A program made the position numbers and the translations under genes. A stretch of 64,000 nt of DNA from Oceanimonas doudoroffii (GTDB taxonomy: Bacteria; Pseudomonadota; Gammaproteobacteria; Enterobacterales; Aeromonadaceae). The notes beneath the pieces are model-generated. The model ran no database searches. It had not been told where the DNA came from and saw nothing but the letters and a program-made list of their open reading frames with translations. Below are positions 55,838-63,895 of the stretch, piece by piece (position 1 is the first letter of the stretch; the number at the start of each line of letters is the position of its first letter). The DNA is taken from positions 191,636 to 255,635 of the forward strand of contig NZ_NBIM01000003.1 in NCBI RefSeq assembly GCF_002242685.1. The letters run 5' to 3'.

Positions 55838-57483
55838 GCTTTGCTCTCCATCATCTGATCGTTGGCAACGCCCGGCGGCACCAGGGGCCAGACGTTTTCT
55901 TCCTCTGAAATACGCACGTGCAGCAGGTAGGCGGTGTCGGCCTGCAACATGCGCGCGATGGCGGGCTGCACCTGCTCCTTGCGGGTAATGGTTTCGCCCG
56001 GAATGCCAAAGGCGGCGGCCATGGCCACGAAGTCCGGGTTGTCGGTCAAAATGGTTTCGCTGAAGCGGCCATCAAAGAACAGCTCCTGCCACTGGCGCAC
56101 CATGCCCAGGCGCTGGTTGTCGAGCAGCACCATTTTCACCGGCAGCTGGGCGCGCTTGAGGGTGCCCAACTCCTGCACGTTCATCATGAAAGAGCCGTCG
56201 CCGGACACCAGTACCGACTCGTGCTCGGGGCGAGCCAGTTTGGCACCAATGGCGGCGGGCAAGCCAAAGCCCATGGTGCCCAGGCCGGCGCTGCTCAAAT
56301 GATTACGCGGGCTGGTAAAACGCATGTGCTGGGCCACCCACATTTGGTGTTGGCCCACGTCACAGCTGATCATGGCGGTGTCGTCCAGCGCCTCGCTCAG
56401 TTGTTTGAGCATCAGCGGCGCATAGATGGCCTCGCCCGGGTGATCGTAGCGCCACTGATGCTCGGCCTTGAGCGCCTTGCATTGGTCACGCCAGGCATCA
56501 ATGGCCAGATGCTCACCGGTGAGCCGGGGCAGCACCTGCTGCAGTTCGGCATCAATGCCCACATGGGCCTGACGCACCTTGCCAAATTCGGCGGCGTCCT
56601 TGTCGAGGTGAATCACTTTGGCATTCACCGCAAAGGCATCCAGCTTGCCGGTCACTCGGTCGTCAAAACGGGCACCCACTACCATCAGAAGATCACTCTG
56701 CTGAACGGCCAGGTTGGCGGCTTTTGTGCCATGCATGCCCAGCATGCCCAAAAACAGTTCATGGTCCGGGTTCAGCGTGCCGATGCCCTTCAGCGTGGTC
56801 ACGGCGGGAATGCCGCTGCGCTCGGCAAAAGCACGTAATTCTGCCTCGGCATTGGCCATGCCCACGCCCCCTCCCACGTAGAGAATTGGCTGACGGGCCT
56901 CGGCCAGCATGGCCCTGGCCTTGGCCAGGGCGGCCTCGTCAAGGGCGTTGGGGGCCGTGGTGCAGGGCACGGTGGCGCGAGGCTCCACCAATGCCACCTG
57001 CACGTTCTTGGGCACGTCGATCAGTACCGGGCCGGGCCGACCGGAGCGGGCCACTTCAAAGGCTTCGGCGATGATGTCGCCAAGATTTTCCACATTCTCT
57101 ACCAGATAGGAGTGCTTGGTGCAGGAAAGCGACATGCCCAGTACGTCTACTTCCTGAAAAGCGTCGGTGCCGATGGCGGCCATGGGCACCTGGCCGGTGA
57201 TGGCCACCACCGGAATGGAGTCAAGCATGGCATCGGCCAGACCGGTGATCAGGTTGGTGGCGCCGGGGCCGGAGGTGGCCATGCACACGCCGACCTGACC
57301 ACTGGCTCTGGCATAGCCCACCGCGCCCAGGGCGGCAGCCTGCTCATGGCGGCACAGCAGGTGCTCCACGCCGCCGTCGTAGAGGGCGTCGTAGAGCGGC
57401 ATGATGGCACCGCCGGGGTAGCCGAAGATCTGGGTTACCCCTTGTTGTTTCAGTGTCTGGACAATGTACTGTGCGCCATTCAT
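55834..57483 (-). CDS. ilvG: Acetolactate synthase II large subunit
   Basis: The 549-residue ThDP-dependent enzyme begins [29 protein letters not shown] and has the catalytic Glu in [19 protein letters not shown], an FAD region [12 protein letters not shown] and the ThDP motif [20 protein letters not shown]. It is full length, unlike the frameshifted ilvG of E. coli K-12. First structural gene after the attenuator. Confidence 0.97.
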   Translation of the reverse strand: MNGAQYIVQTLKQQGVTQIFGYPGGAIMPLYDALYDGGVEHLLCRHEQAAALGAVGYARASGQVGVCMATSGPGATNLITGLADAMLDSIPVVAITGQVPMAAIGTDAFQEVDVLGMSLSCTKHSYLVENVENLGDIIAEAFEVARSGRPGPVLIDVPKNVQVALVEPRATVPCTTAPNALDEAALAKARAMLAEARQPILYVGGGVGMANAEAELRAFAERSGIPAVTTLKGIGTLNPDHELFLGMLGMHGTKAANLAVQQSDLLMVVGARFDDRVTGKLDAFAVNAKVIHLDKDAAEFGKVRQAHVGIDAELQQVLPRLTGEHLAIDAWRDQCKALKAEHQWRYDHPGEAIYAPLMLKQLSEALDDTAMISCDVGQHQMWVAQHMRFTSPRNHLSSAGLGTMGFGLPAAIGAKLARPEHESVLVSGDGSFMMNVQELGTLKRAQLPVKMVLLDNQRLGMVRQWQELFFDGRFSETILTDNPDFVAMAAAFGIPGETITRKEQVQPAIARMLQADTAYLLHVRISEEENVWPLVPPGVANDQMMESKA

Positions 57484-57519
57484 GTGATTATCTGTCCCTG
57501 TATTGCTGCCAAAGTTTTT

Positions 57520-57553
57520 ATAAAAAAAAACCCCCGAGTGACTCGGGGGTTTG
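57520..57553 (-). terminator. ilv attenuator terminator
   Basis: Minus strand AACCCCCGAG-TCA-CTCGGGGGTT is followed by a run of T, between ilvL and ilvG. Its 5' arm CCCCCGAG can instead pair with CTCGGGG inside the ilvL coding region (57600-57606), giving the antiterminator expected in translation-controlled attenuation. Confidence 0.92.
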
Positions 57554-57573
57554 TGTGTTGTCGTTGACTGGTT

Positions 57574-57666
57574 TTACCTTTCGTCAGACCACAGTGCCCC
57601 GAGCGGAGATTTAATAATCACCACTAGGACCACAATAATGTTCACGAAACGAACGATGGAATGCAT
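57574..57666 (-). CDS. ilvL: ilv operon leader peptide IlvL
   Basis: A 30-codon frame starts at ATG 57666 and ends with TAA. It encodes a peptide with the run NIIVVLVVII, nine consecutive Ile/Val/Leu codons, then KSPLGALWSDER. E. coli IlvL has 32 residues with a similar Ile/Val/Leu run and position. Ribosome stalling at these codons would free the antiterminator arm. It is too short for ordinary gene finding and lies 91 bases before the ilvG start. Confidence 0.93.
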   Translation of the reverse strand: MHSIVRFVNIIVVLVVIIKSPLGALWSDER

Positions 57667-57722
57667 AAAACCAACCAAAAATAATTGCTCTCTACCGGGA
57701 ACTCCGGCGCGGCTGGCCTATA

Positions 57723-57751
57723 GAACTAGCACAGTGTTCTACACTACTCAA
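57723..57751 (-). promoter_or_regulatory. Candidate ilvL promoter
   Basis: Minus strand TTGAGT at 57751-57746 is followed by CTAGTT or TAGTTC at 16-17 bp spacing, placing the start near 57715, about 50 bases before ilvL. The -10 match is weak. The region to 57860 also holds the comM promoter and is AT-rich; no other gene is seen there. Confidence 0.4.
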
Positions 57752-57860
57752 GACTTTATTGAACGGGTATCACTAAAAAACCCGATCACAGACCACTCCC
57801 AACCAGTTAAAAAAACTAAGAAACATCAATTAATAAAAATAAAACTTCAAGGAATGACCT

Positions 57861-59372
57861 ATGTCTCTTGCCATTGTGTTTGCCCGAGCCAGTCTGGGCG
57901 TGACCGCCCCCCTGGTCACGGTGGAGGCCCATCTCGCCAATGGTTTGCCGGCATTCAACATAGTGGGATTGCCGGAAACCACGGTCAAGGAAGCACGGGA
58001 CCGAGTGCGCAGCGCCCTGATCAATGCCGGGTTTGAATTTCCGGCGCGGCGCATCACCATCAATCTGGCGCCGGCGGATCTGCCCAAGGACGGCGGTCGT
58101 TTTGACCTGCCCATCGCCATGGCCATTCTCGCTGCTTCGGCGCAGATACCGGCATCTTCCCTTGATGGGCTGGAATTTCTCGGCGAGTTAGCCCTCACCG
58201 GCGAGCTGCGCGGCATCAAGGGAGCCTTGCCGGCGGTGCTGGCCGCCCGCGACAGCGATCGCCGGCTCATCATTCCCGCCGCCAACGGTGCCGAGGCCGG
58301 CCTGATCAGTCCCTGCCCGGCGCTGCTGGCCTCCCACCTGCTGGCCATTACCGCCTGGCTGCGCGAGCAAGGCGAACTGCTCCATCCCGAACACAGGCCC
58401 GGCACCGAGCCTGCCGTTAGCGCTTGCCTGAGCGAGGTCATCGGCCAGGAAACCGGCAAGCGGGCTCTGGAGATCGCCGCCGCCGGCGAGCACAACCTGT
58501 TGTTTCTTGGTCCCCCAGGCACCGGCAAAAGCATGCTGGCCAGCCGCCTGCCCGGCTTGCTGCCGCCCATGACCGAGCAGGAAGCGCTGGAGGCGGCGGC
58601 CATTCGCTCCATCAGCGGCCAGCCACTCGACGCCGAGCACTGGCGGCAACGGGCCTTTCGCCAGCCTCACCATTCTTCCTCGGCGGCGGCCCTGGTGGGC
58701 GGTGGCAGCCATCCCAAGCCGGGAGAAATCTCCCTGGCCCATCACGGCGTACTGTTTCTTGACGAGCTGACCGAATTTGAACGCCGAGTGCTGGATGCCC
58801 TGCGCGAGCCCCTCGAAACCGGCACCATTAATATTTCCCGGGCCGCCCACAGCGTGTGTTTTCCCGCCCGCTTTCAGCTGATCGGCGCCATGAATCCCAG
58901 CCCTTGTGGCCATTATCAGGACGGCCTGACCCGCAGTTCACCGGAGCAGATTTTGCGTTACCTCGGCAAAATCTCCGGCCCCTTTGCGGATAGGTTTGAT
59001 CTGTCGGTGGAAGTGCCGCAACTGCCGCCCGGGGAGCTGAGTCGGCCACGGCAAAAACCGGAAGGAACAGCCGAGGTGCGGGCCAGGGTGCTGGCGGCAC
59101 GACAGCGTCAGCTGAGCAGGGCCGGCAAGAGCAACGCTCACTTGAGTGCCGCCGAGATGGAACGACTGTGCCCGCTGAGCAGGGATGACGCCGCCTTTCT
59201 GGAGCAGGCGCTGCACCACATGAAGCTGTCTATACGAGCCTGGCATAAACTTATTCGAGTGGCCCGCACCATCGCCGATCTGGCCGGTGAGCGGCATATT
59301 GGGCGGCCGCATCTGACCGAGGCCCTGAGTTATCGGGCCATGGATCGCCTGCTGGTCCGATTGCGGGAGTAA
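57861..59372 (+). CDS. comM: ComM family Mg chelatase-like AAA+ helicase (YifB)
   Basis: The 503-residue protein has the N-terminal ChlI-type domain (LVTVEAHLANGLPAFNIVGL; LAPADLPKDGGRFDLPIA), Walker A LFLGPPGTGKSMLASRLPGL, Walker B GVLFLDELTEF and a C-terminal Mg_chelatase_C domain. ComM promotes branch migration during natural transformation in Vibrio and Haemophilus. Divergent from ilvL as yifB is in E. coli. AAGGA precedes the ATG. Confidence 0.95.
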   Translation: MSLAIVFARASLGVTAPLVTVEAHLANGLPAFNIVGLPETTVKEARDRVRSALINAGFEFPARRITINLAPADLPKDGGRFDLPIAMAILAASAQIPASSLDGLEFLGELALTGELRGIKGALPAVLAARDSDRRLIIPAANGAEAGLISPCPALLASHLLAITAWLREQGELLHPEHRPGTEPAVSACLSEVIGQETGKRALEIAAAGEHNLLFLGPPGTGKSMLASRLPGLLPPMTEQEALEAAAIRSISGQPLDAEHWRQRAFRQPHHSSSAAALVGGGSHPKPGEISLAHHGVLFLDELTEFERRVLDALREPLETGTINISRAAHSVCFPARFQLIGAMNPSPCGHYQDGLTRSSPEQILRYLGKISGPFADRFDLSVEVPQLPPGELSRPRQKPEGTAEVRARVLAARQRQLSRAGKSNAHLSAAEMERLCPLSRDDAAFLEQALHHMKLSIRAWHKLIRVARTIADLAGERHIGRPHLTEALSYRAMDRLLVRLRE

Positions 59373-59401
59373 GTCGGAGCCTCATCATCAAGGAGAAGCC
59401 G

Positions 59402-59704
59402 ATGAAAAGTGCGAGGGAGTTTGCCGAATGGCTGCGTGACTGTTTTGGCAAGGAAAGCGGCGGGGTCTACCTGACTCGGGAGGACATTACCAGCCTGTCT
59501 GGCCGGCAGCACTTCAATCAGCAATTCGTGTCGGACATACACCATGAACTGACCCAGCTGGGCATGGGATTTGTCACCGATATGCATCGGGAGCGGTTTT
59601 ATCTGTTTCACCTGCCCAAGGTGCACTGGAAGGAGCTGGGCGACGGTTTTGACGAAACCAATATTCACCGCATGGCGGCCAAACAGGCTCCCCAGAAAGA
59701 ATAA
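59402..59704 (+). CDS. Small uncharacterised protein
   Basis: The 100-residue soluble protein MKSAREFAEWLRDCFGKESG has VYLTREDITSLSGRQHFNQQ, FVSDIHHELTQLGMGFV and RFYLFHLPKVHWKEL. The predicted alpha-alpha-beta pattern, with a short basic/acidic mix, could be a winged-helix-like fold, but I do not recognise the family. It is 29 bases after comM with AAGGAG upstream, so probably cotranscribed. Its 3' end lies within a terminator-like hairpin. Confidence 0.65.
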   Translation: MKSAREFAEWLRDCFGKESGGVYLTREDITSLSGRQHFNQQFVSDIHHELTQLGMGFVTDMHRERFYLFHLPKVHWKELGDGFDETNIHRMAAKQAPQKE

Positions 59705-59715
59705 AGGGGAGCCTG
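59684..59715. terminator. Hairpin between convergent 59402 gene and dsbA
   Basis: CAGGCTCCCC and GGGGAGCCTG form a 10-bp perfect stem around a 12-nt loop containing the TAA stop of the small gene. It is followed by TTCTTGGTGTT. Probably bidirectional. Confidence 0.7.
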
Positions 59716-59724
59716 TTCTTGGTG

Positions 59725-60327
59725 TTAGTCGGCCGCCAGCAGGTATTCCACCACGCGATAGAAGCGGTCTTCCGAACCAATTTCACCCATGTTCAGTTCA
59801 TACTTGCCACGCACGATCACCGTGGGGGTGCCGCGCACATTGAACTGCTCGGTAAGCCTGTCGTATTTGGCAATCATGCCGTTCAGGGCAAAGCTGTTGA
59901 TCACACCATCAAACTCCTTGCCATCCACGCCATTGGCAACAAAGACATCCTTTACCTCTTCAATGGAGCCGGGCATTTTTTTCTGGCGGTGAATACGGTC
60001 AAACATCACCGGAGTCAGTTTGTCTTCCACCTTCAGCAGCACGGCCGCACCATAGGCGCGCTGCAGCACCGGGCCCAGCTCACGGCCAAGAAAGCTCACC
60101 GGCACCTTGTTGATTTCGGCATCGGGCAGTCGCTCGGCCAGGTTGTCCATCAGCGGCTCAAAGCTGTAGCAGTGAGGGCAAACATAGGAGAAGAATTCGG
60201 TCACTTCCGGCTTGCTGCTGGGTACTTCACTGACCACGGTGTACTCCACCCCTTCCCGAAACTCGGGGGCGGCCTGGGCCAGGGGAGCGAGCAACAGGGT
60301 CACAAGGGCAAACATCAGCTTTTTCAT
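59725..60327 (-). CDS. dsbA: Thiol:disulfide interchange protein DsbA
   Basis: The 200-residue precursor has a signal peptide (MKKLMFALVTLLLAPLAQA), the active site CPHC at residues 50-53 of the precursor (FFSYVCPHCYSFEP), and the cis-Pro loop RGTPTVIV. It introduces disulfides in the periplasm. Located after srkA as in E. coli. Confidence 0.97.
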   Translation of the reverse strand: MKKLMFALVTLLLAPLAQAAPEFREGVEYTVVSEVPSSKPEVTEFFSYVCPHCYSFEPLMDNLAERLPDAEINKVPVSFLGRELGPVLQRAYGAAVLLKVEDKLTPVMFDRIHRQKKMPGSIEEVKDVFVANGVDGKEFDGVINSFALNGMIAKYDRLTEQFNVRGTPTVIVRGKYELNMGEIGSEDRFYRVVEYLLAAD

Positions 60328-60370
60328 AGGGTAAATCCCGTTCGTTTTAAGGCTGACCCAAATTAAGGAA

Positions 60371-61339
60371 TCAGCTCCAAGAGGTCAAGGACAACGGCGG
60401 TGCCGAAAGGCTCTGAAGTTGTTCGGTCAGGGCTCCCAGTTGCCGCTGCCAGTAATCCTCGGTGTTGAACCAGGGAAAGGCCACCGGAAAGGCTGGATCG
60501 CTCCAGCGCGCCGCCAGCCAGGCCATGTAGTTGATCATGCGTGAAGCACGCAACGGTTCGATCAGTGCCAGCTCGGCGCTGTTGAATTCGCGCACATTCT
60601 CATAGCCGGCCAGCAGGGTATCGAGCTGCATCAGCTGCTCGCTGCGATCGCCGCTCAGCATCATCCACAGATCCTGCACCGCCGGACCTTTTCGGCAGTC
60701 GTCGAAGTCCAGCAGCCAGGGGCCCTGGTGCCACAACAGGTTACCGCCGTGGCAGTCGCCGTGAATACCGATAAGCCCGCCGGGGCGATAGCCTTCGATC
60801 ACCCCCTGGGTCAGCTCATCCAGCACCGCAAAGAAACGCGGCCGCAAGGCCGCAGGAATGGCCGCCTGCTGCTCCAGCACGCGACGAGAGTGAACCAGCT
60901 CCGTCTTCGGCGTCATCTGTGGCCGCTGATCCAGGCTCAGGGTTTCACCCACGCCATGAAGCCGGGCCAGTTGCTCACCCAGGGCCTCCAACTGCTCCAG
61001 GTTGTCCGGCTCAAAGGCCCGGGCCGGTACCGAACGCCAGACCGAAAACAGCAAGCCATTGAGTTCAAACAAACGCACATCGTCACGTTGCAGCGGCTCG
61101 GCCACTCGCACTCCCTGCTCGGCGGCGGCGGTGACAAAGTCCAGCTCCTGCTCAATCTGCGCCCGAGACCAGCGTTCAGGGCGATAAAACTTGGCCACCA
61201 GGGTACCGTCGCTTTCCGACTGAAAGCGATAAACCCGATTCTCGTAGCTGTTCAGGGCCATCAGGCCGCGGTCCACGTATATGCCAACACTGGCCAGCGC
61301 CTCGTCGATCACGTCCGGGGTCAGTTGGTAGTAATCCAT
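60371..61339 (-). CDS. srkA: Stress response kinase A (YihE/RdoA)
   Basis: The 322-residue aminoglycoside phosphotransferase-like kinase has YENRVYRFQSESDGTLVAKFYRP, the catalytic loop LIGIHGDCHGGNLLW and LLDFDDCRKGPAVQDLWMML (Mg-binding Asp). E. coli SrkA/YihE phosphorylates Ser/Thr proteins in Cpx-linked stress and is cotranscribed with dsbA. The same order is kept with a 43-base gap. Confidence 0.95.
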   Translation of the reverse strand: MDYYQLTPDVIDEALASVGIYVDRGLMALNSYENRVYRFQSESDGTLVAKFYRPERWSRAQIEQELDFVTAAAEQGVRVAEPLQRDDVRLFELNGLLFSVWRSVPARAFEPDNLEQLEALGEQLARLHGVGETLSLDQRPQMTPKTELVHSRRVLEQQAAIPAALRPRFFAVLDELTQGVIEGYRPGGLIGIHGDCHGGNLLWHQGPWLLDFDDCRKGPAVQDLWMMLSGDRSEQLMQLDTLLAGYENVREFNSAELALIEPLRASRMINYMAWLAARWSDPAFPVAFPWFNTEDYWQRQLGALTEQLQSLSAPPLSLTSWS

Positions 61340-61350
61340 ATGTCTCCACT

Positions 61351-61376
61351 AAAAAAGCCGCAGGGTCGCTGCGGCT
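61351..61376 (-). terminator. Terminator after ccoG
   Basis: Minus strand AGCCGCAG-CGACC-CTGCGGCT is followed by TTTTTT. It ends only 12 bases before the srkA ATG, so srkA likely uses a promoter overlapping it or depends on readthrough. Confidence 0.85.
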
Positions 61377-61400
61377 CACTCTAACACGCTTTCTTGCCTG

Positions 61401-62822
61401 TCAGCGCAGGGCGCTGAAGAACTTGCTCTCGGTGCTGACCGACGACTTGCTGTCTTGGGCATCGGCCCCCTGGCGACGCATTACAAAGGTAATGTCGCGC
61501 ACCGGGGAAGACAGCAGGTAAGGATCCGCCGACAGGCTGACCGGCAGGCTAAGCACCTCACCGCCGTCAATGCTGACTTCGGACGGGCCTATCCATTCAA
61601 CTTCATCCATTCCCTTCACACTCAGCTGGTAGGTGGCCGGCTCCAGGGTCTTGTTGAGCAACTTAAGGGTATAGGTGTTTTCCACCAGTCCTTCGGTGGT
61701 TTCCCGGTAAAGCTGGTTGCGATCCCGTATTACCTCCAGTCCCATGGGCATGATACGGGTGGCCATATAGGCAAATACTCCCAGCATGATCACCATGATG
61801 ATGCCGTAACCAATCAACTTGGGTCGCGCCACATGGGTCTCTCTGTGCTTCAGTTGGTGCTCCGTGGTGTAGCTAATGAGCCCCGGCTCATAACCCATGC
61901 GCGCCATGGTTTGATCACAAGCGTCGATACAGGCACCGCAGTTGATGCACTCGTATTGAAGGCCATCACGAATATCGATGCCCGCCGGACACACCTGCAC
62001 GCACATGTCGCAATCGATGCAATCGCCCAGGCCCAGTTCTTTCGGATCCTTTTTGCGTGGCCGCGGCCCCCGCTGCTCACCCCGTTCGACGTCATAGCTG
62101 ACGGTATAGGTGTCCTTGTCGAACATGGCCGACTGGAAGCGGGAATAAGGGCACATGTGGGTGCACATTATGGTGCGCATAAAGCCGGCGTTACCATAGG
62201 TGCAAAAGGCGAAGAACAGCACCCAAAACCCCGTCCAGAAACCGGTAGAGAAGGTGGCCAGGCCCACAGCCAGCTCGGTAGCCGGCACAAAGTAGGCGAT
62301 AAAGGTAAAGCCGGTGAGCAGTGAAACCGCCAGCCAGCCGGTGTGCTTGGCCGCCTTGCGCCAGATCTTGTTGGCGTTCCAGGGCGACTTGTCGAGCTGA
62401 CGGCGCTTGTTGGCACTGCCCTCGAACTTTTCCTCAAACCAGATAAAGATAAAGGTCCACACCGTTTGCGGACACAGATAACCGCACCAGACCCGCCCTA
62501 AAAAGGTGGTGATGAAAAACAGGCCAAAGGCCGCCACCATAAACAATAAGGCCAACAGGGTCAGATCCTGGGGCCAGATGGTGGTACCGAACACATGAAA
62601 GCGCTGGTGCTCTACATCCAGCAAAATGGCCTGGCGGCCACTCCATTGCAGCCAGGGTCCCACCAGGAACACCAGCATCAGTACCCACCCCATGATCTTG
62701 CGCAATCGCTGCCATTTTCCGCTCTGGGCTCGAACATAAATATGGCCGTCGTCGGTGGGCCGGTGGGAACGCGTCTTGGGCGTGACGTTTTTTACGTCAA
62801 TTCTGTTGTTGTTATCGGTCAT
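61401..62822 (-). CDS. ccoG: Cytochrome c oxidase accessory protein CcoG (RdxA/FixG)
   Basis: The 473-residue membrane ferredoxin has about five hydrophobic helices, GYLCPQTVWTFIFIWFEE, and two [4Fe-4S] sites (CIDCDMCVQVCPAGIDI; CINCGACIDACDQTM). A C-terminal periplasmic immunoglobulin-like domain follows. CcoG reduces Cu(II) for cbb3 oxidase assembly. The oxidase genes themselves are not in the window. The neighbouring cueR also concerns copper. Confidence 0.95.
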   Translation of the reverse strand: MTDNNNRIDVKNVTPKTRSHRPTDDGHIYVRAQSGKWQRLRKIMGWVLMLVFLVGPWLQWSGRQAILLDVEHQRFHVFGTTIWPQDLTLLALLFMVAAFGLFFITTFLGRVWCGYLCPQTVWTFIFIWFEEKFEGSANKRRQLDKSPWNANKIWRKAAKHTGWLAVSLLTGFTFIAYFVPATELAVGLATFSTGFWTGFWVLFFAFCTYGNAGFMRTIMCTHMCPYSRFQSAMFDKDTYTVSYDVERGEQRGPRPRKKDPKELGLGDCIDCDMCVQVCPAGIDIRDGLQYECINCGACIDACDQTMARMGYEPGLISYTTEHQLKHRETHVARPKLIGYGIIMVIMLGVFAYMATRIMPMGLEVIRDRNQLYRETTEGLVENTYTLKLLNKTLEPATYQLSVKGMDEVEWIGPSEVSIDGGEVLSLPVSLSADPYLLSSPVRDITFVMRRQGADAQDSKSSVSTESKFFSALR

Positions 62823-62904
62823 TGCTGCTCACATCTTCGCTTTGATTGCTGCCTGAATCTGCCTACAAGACATAACCCCTTGTTAACATGCAGATAAGAT
62901 ACGA

Positions 62905-62929
62905 CTTATGGTGCATTTTGCGCCATAAG
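62905..62929. repeat. Inverted repeat upstream of ccoG
   Basis: CTTATGGTGC and GCGCCATAAG are complementary at 9 of 10 positions around a 5-nt loop. No U-tract follows on the minus strand. Either a weak cueR terminator or an operator; undecided. Confidence 0.4.
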
Positions 62930-62942
62930 CGGGAATAAAAGC

Positions 62943-62956
62943 GTGATACTGATCAC
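62943..62956. promoter_or_regulatory. FNR/ANR-like box upstream of ccoG
   Basis: GTGATACTGATCAC contains the core TGAT-N4-ATCA of FNR-type sites in a perfect palindrome. It overlaps the end of cueR and lies about 120 bases before ccoG. Oxygen control of ccoG is usual in the family, but the outer bases differ from the ideal TTGAT/ATCAA. Confidence 0.5.
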
Positions 62957-63366
62957 TCTTTCACCGAGGCGGAAAGGTGGCCGCCGGCCAGAGCATCCAT
63001 GATAGGGCACTCCCGTTTGCCATCTCCATGACATTGATCAGCCAAACGTTGTAAACCTTGCAGCATGGCCTGCAAATGGGCGATGCGTTGCTCAATGTCC
63101 GTGATTCGGGCCAAGGTCAACGCCTTGACCTCGGCGCTGGTGCGGCATGCATTTTCACTCAACGCCAGCAGCTCACGGCATTCATCCAGGCTAAAGCCCG
63201 CGTCCCGCGCATTCTTCACAAAACGAATGCGTCTGAGCGAATGGTCATCATACTCGCGATAGCCGTTTTCTCCCCGATGTGGGGCAGGAATAAGGCCAAT
63301 GGCCTCGTAATAGCGAAGGGTCTTGGCAGACAGGCCGGTAAGCCTGGCAACCTTGCTGATGTTCAT
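62953..63366 (-). CDS. cueR: Copper-responsive MerR family regulator CueR
   Basis: The 137-residue protein has a MerR HTH MNISKVARLTGLSAKTLRYYE, a dimerisation helix and a C-terminal metal loop CHGDGKREC (Cys-x7-Cys). A Ser in RTSAEVK sits at the position equivalent to Ser77 of E. coli CueR, typical of sensors for Cu(I)/Ag(I). The ATG at 63366 gives the CueR N-terminus; a start six codons earlier is possible. A MerR-type promoter with a 19-bp spacer reads into it. Confidence 0.92.
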   Translation of the reverse strand: MNISKVARLTGLSAKTLRYYEAIGLIPAPHRGENGYREYDDHSLRRIRFVKNARDAGFSLDECRELLALSENACRTSAEVKALTLARITDIEQRIAHLQAMLQGLQRLADQCHGDGKRECPIMDALAGGHLSASVKE

Positions 63367-63398
63367 GTCCGACTCCGTAGGCATGAGAAGACATCGCT

Positions 63399-63429
63399 AC
63401 CATAACCTTTCCCCCAAGGGGAAGGTCAA
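63399..63429 (-). promoter_or_regulatory. CueR-type promoter with 19-bp spacer, reading into cueR
   Basis: Minus strand TTGACC (63429-63424), 19-bp spacer, TATGGT (63404-63399). The spacer holds the near-perfect dyad CCTTCCCC-TTG-GGGGAAAGG, closely resembling copA-type CueR operators. No other gene lies between it and cueR, so cueR is probably self-activated by copper. Confidence 0.85.
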
Positions 63430-63445
63430 GCCGGCATCGGCCAAA

Positions 63446-63478
63446 ACAAAAAAGCCCGACACTTGAGTGTCGGGCTTT
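63446..63478 (-). terminator. rRNA operon terminator
   Basis: AAAGCCCGACACT/AGTGTCGGGCTTT forms a 13-bp stem with a 2-nt centre. On the minus strand it is followed by TTTTTTG, 11 bases after the distal 5S gene. Confidence 0.93.
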
Positions 63479-63489
63479 CGGAAGAGAGT

Positions 63490-63605
63490 GTTTGACTGTG
63501 ACCTACTTTCACATGGCAGCTGCCACACTATCATCGGCGCGGTTGCGTTTCACTTCTGAGTTCGGCAAGGGATCAGGTGGGGCCACAACGCTATGGCAGT
63601 CAAAC
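63490..63605 (-). rRNA. 5S rRNA, distal copy
   Basis: The minus strand has GCCGAACTCAGAAGTGAAACG and GCGCCGATGATAGTGTGGCAG with paired ends GTTTGACTG/CAGTCAAAC. About 116 nt. It differs from the proximal copy in the terminal stem and loop bases. Mature ends are approximate. Confidence 0.95.
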
Positions 63606-63611
63606 AAATTT

Positions 63612-63687
63612 TGGTGCTGATACCCAGAATCGAACTGGGGACCTCACCCTTACCAAGGGTGCGCTCTACCATCTGAGCTATATCAGC
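63612..63687 (-). tRNA. tRNA-Thr (GGT)
   Basis: A 76-nt cloverleaf: acceptor GCTGATA/TATCAGC, D arm GCTCAGATGGTAGAGC, anticodon stem CACCC-TTGGTAA-GGGTG with anticodon GGT, T arm GGTTCGAATC type (CCCAGTTCGAATCTGGG), discriminator A and encoded CCA. Confidence 0.98.
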
Positions 63688-63696
63688 GGAATTGGG

Positions 63697-63814
63697 TGCC
63701 TGGCAGTGACCTACTTTCACATGGCAGCTGCCACACTATCATCGGCGCGGGTGCGTTTCACTACTGAGTTCGGCATGGAGTCAGGTGGTTCCACAACGCT
63801 ATGGCCGCCAGGCA
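63697..63814 (-). rRNA. 5S rRNA, proximal copy
   Basis: 118 nt with terminal stem TGCCTGGC/GCCAGGCA and the conserved 5S core ATGCCGAACTCAGTAGTGAA. It lies between the 23S gene and tRNA-Thr; the 81-base spacer to 23S (63815-63895) carries processing stems only. Confidence 0.96.
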
Positions 63815-63895
63815 TAAAAACATAATTCGGAAAAAGCGTTTTGATGAAGAAGTCGTAGTCTCGACCTGCAAGGTCTCACACTTCTTGGGTGTTGT

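Noticed and set aside
57551-58036. 161-residue plus-strand frame before comM
   Set aside because: It runs antisense across ilvL and out of frame into comM; low complexity and no family match.
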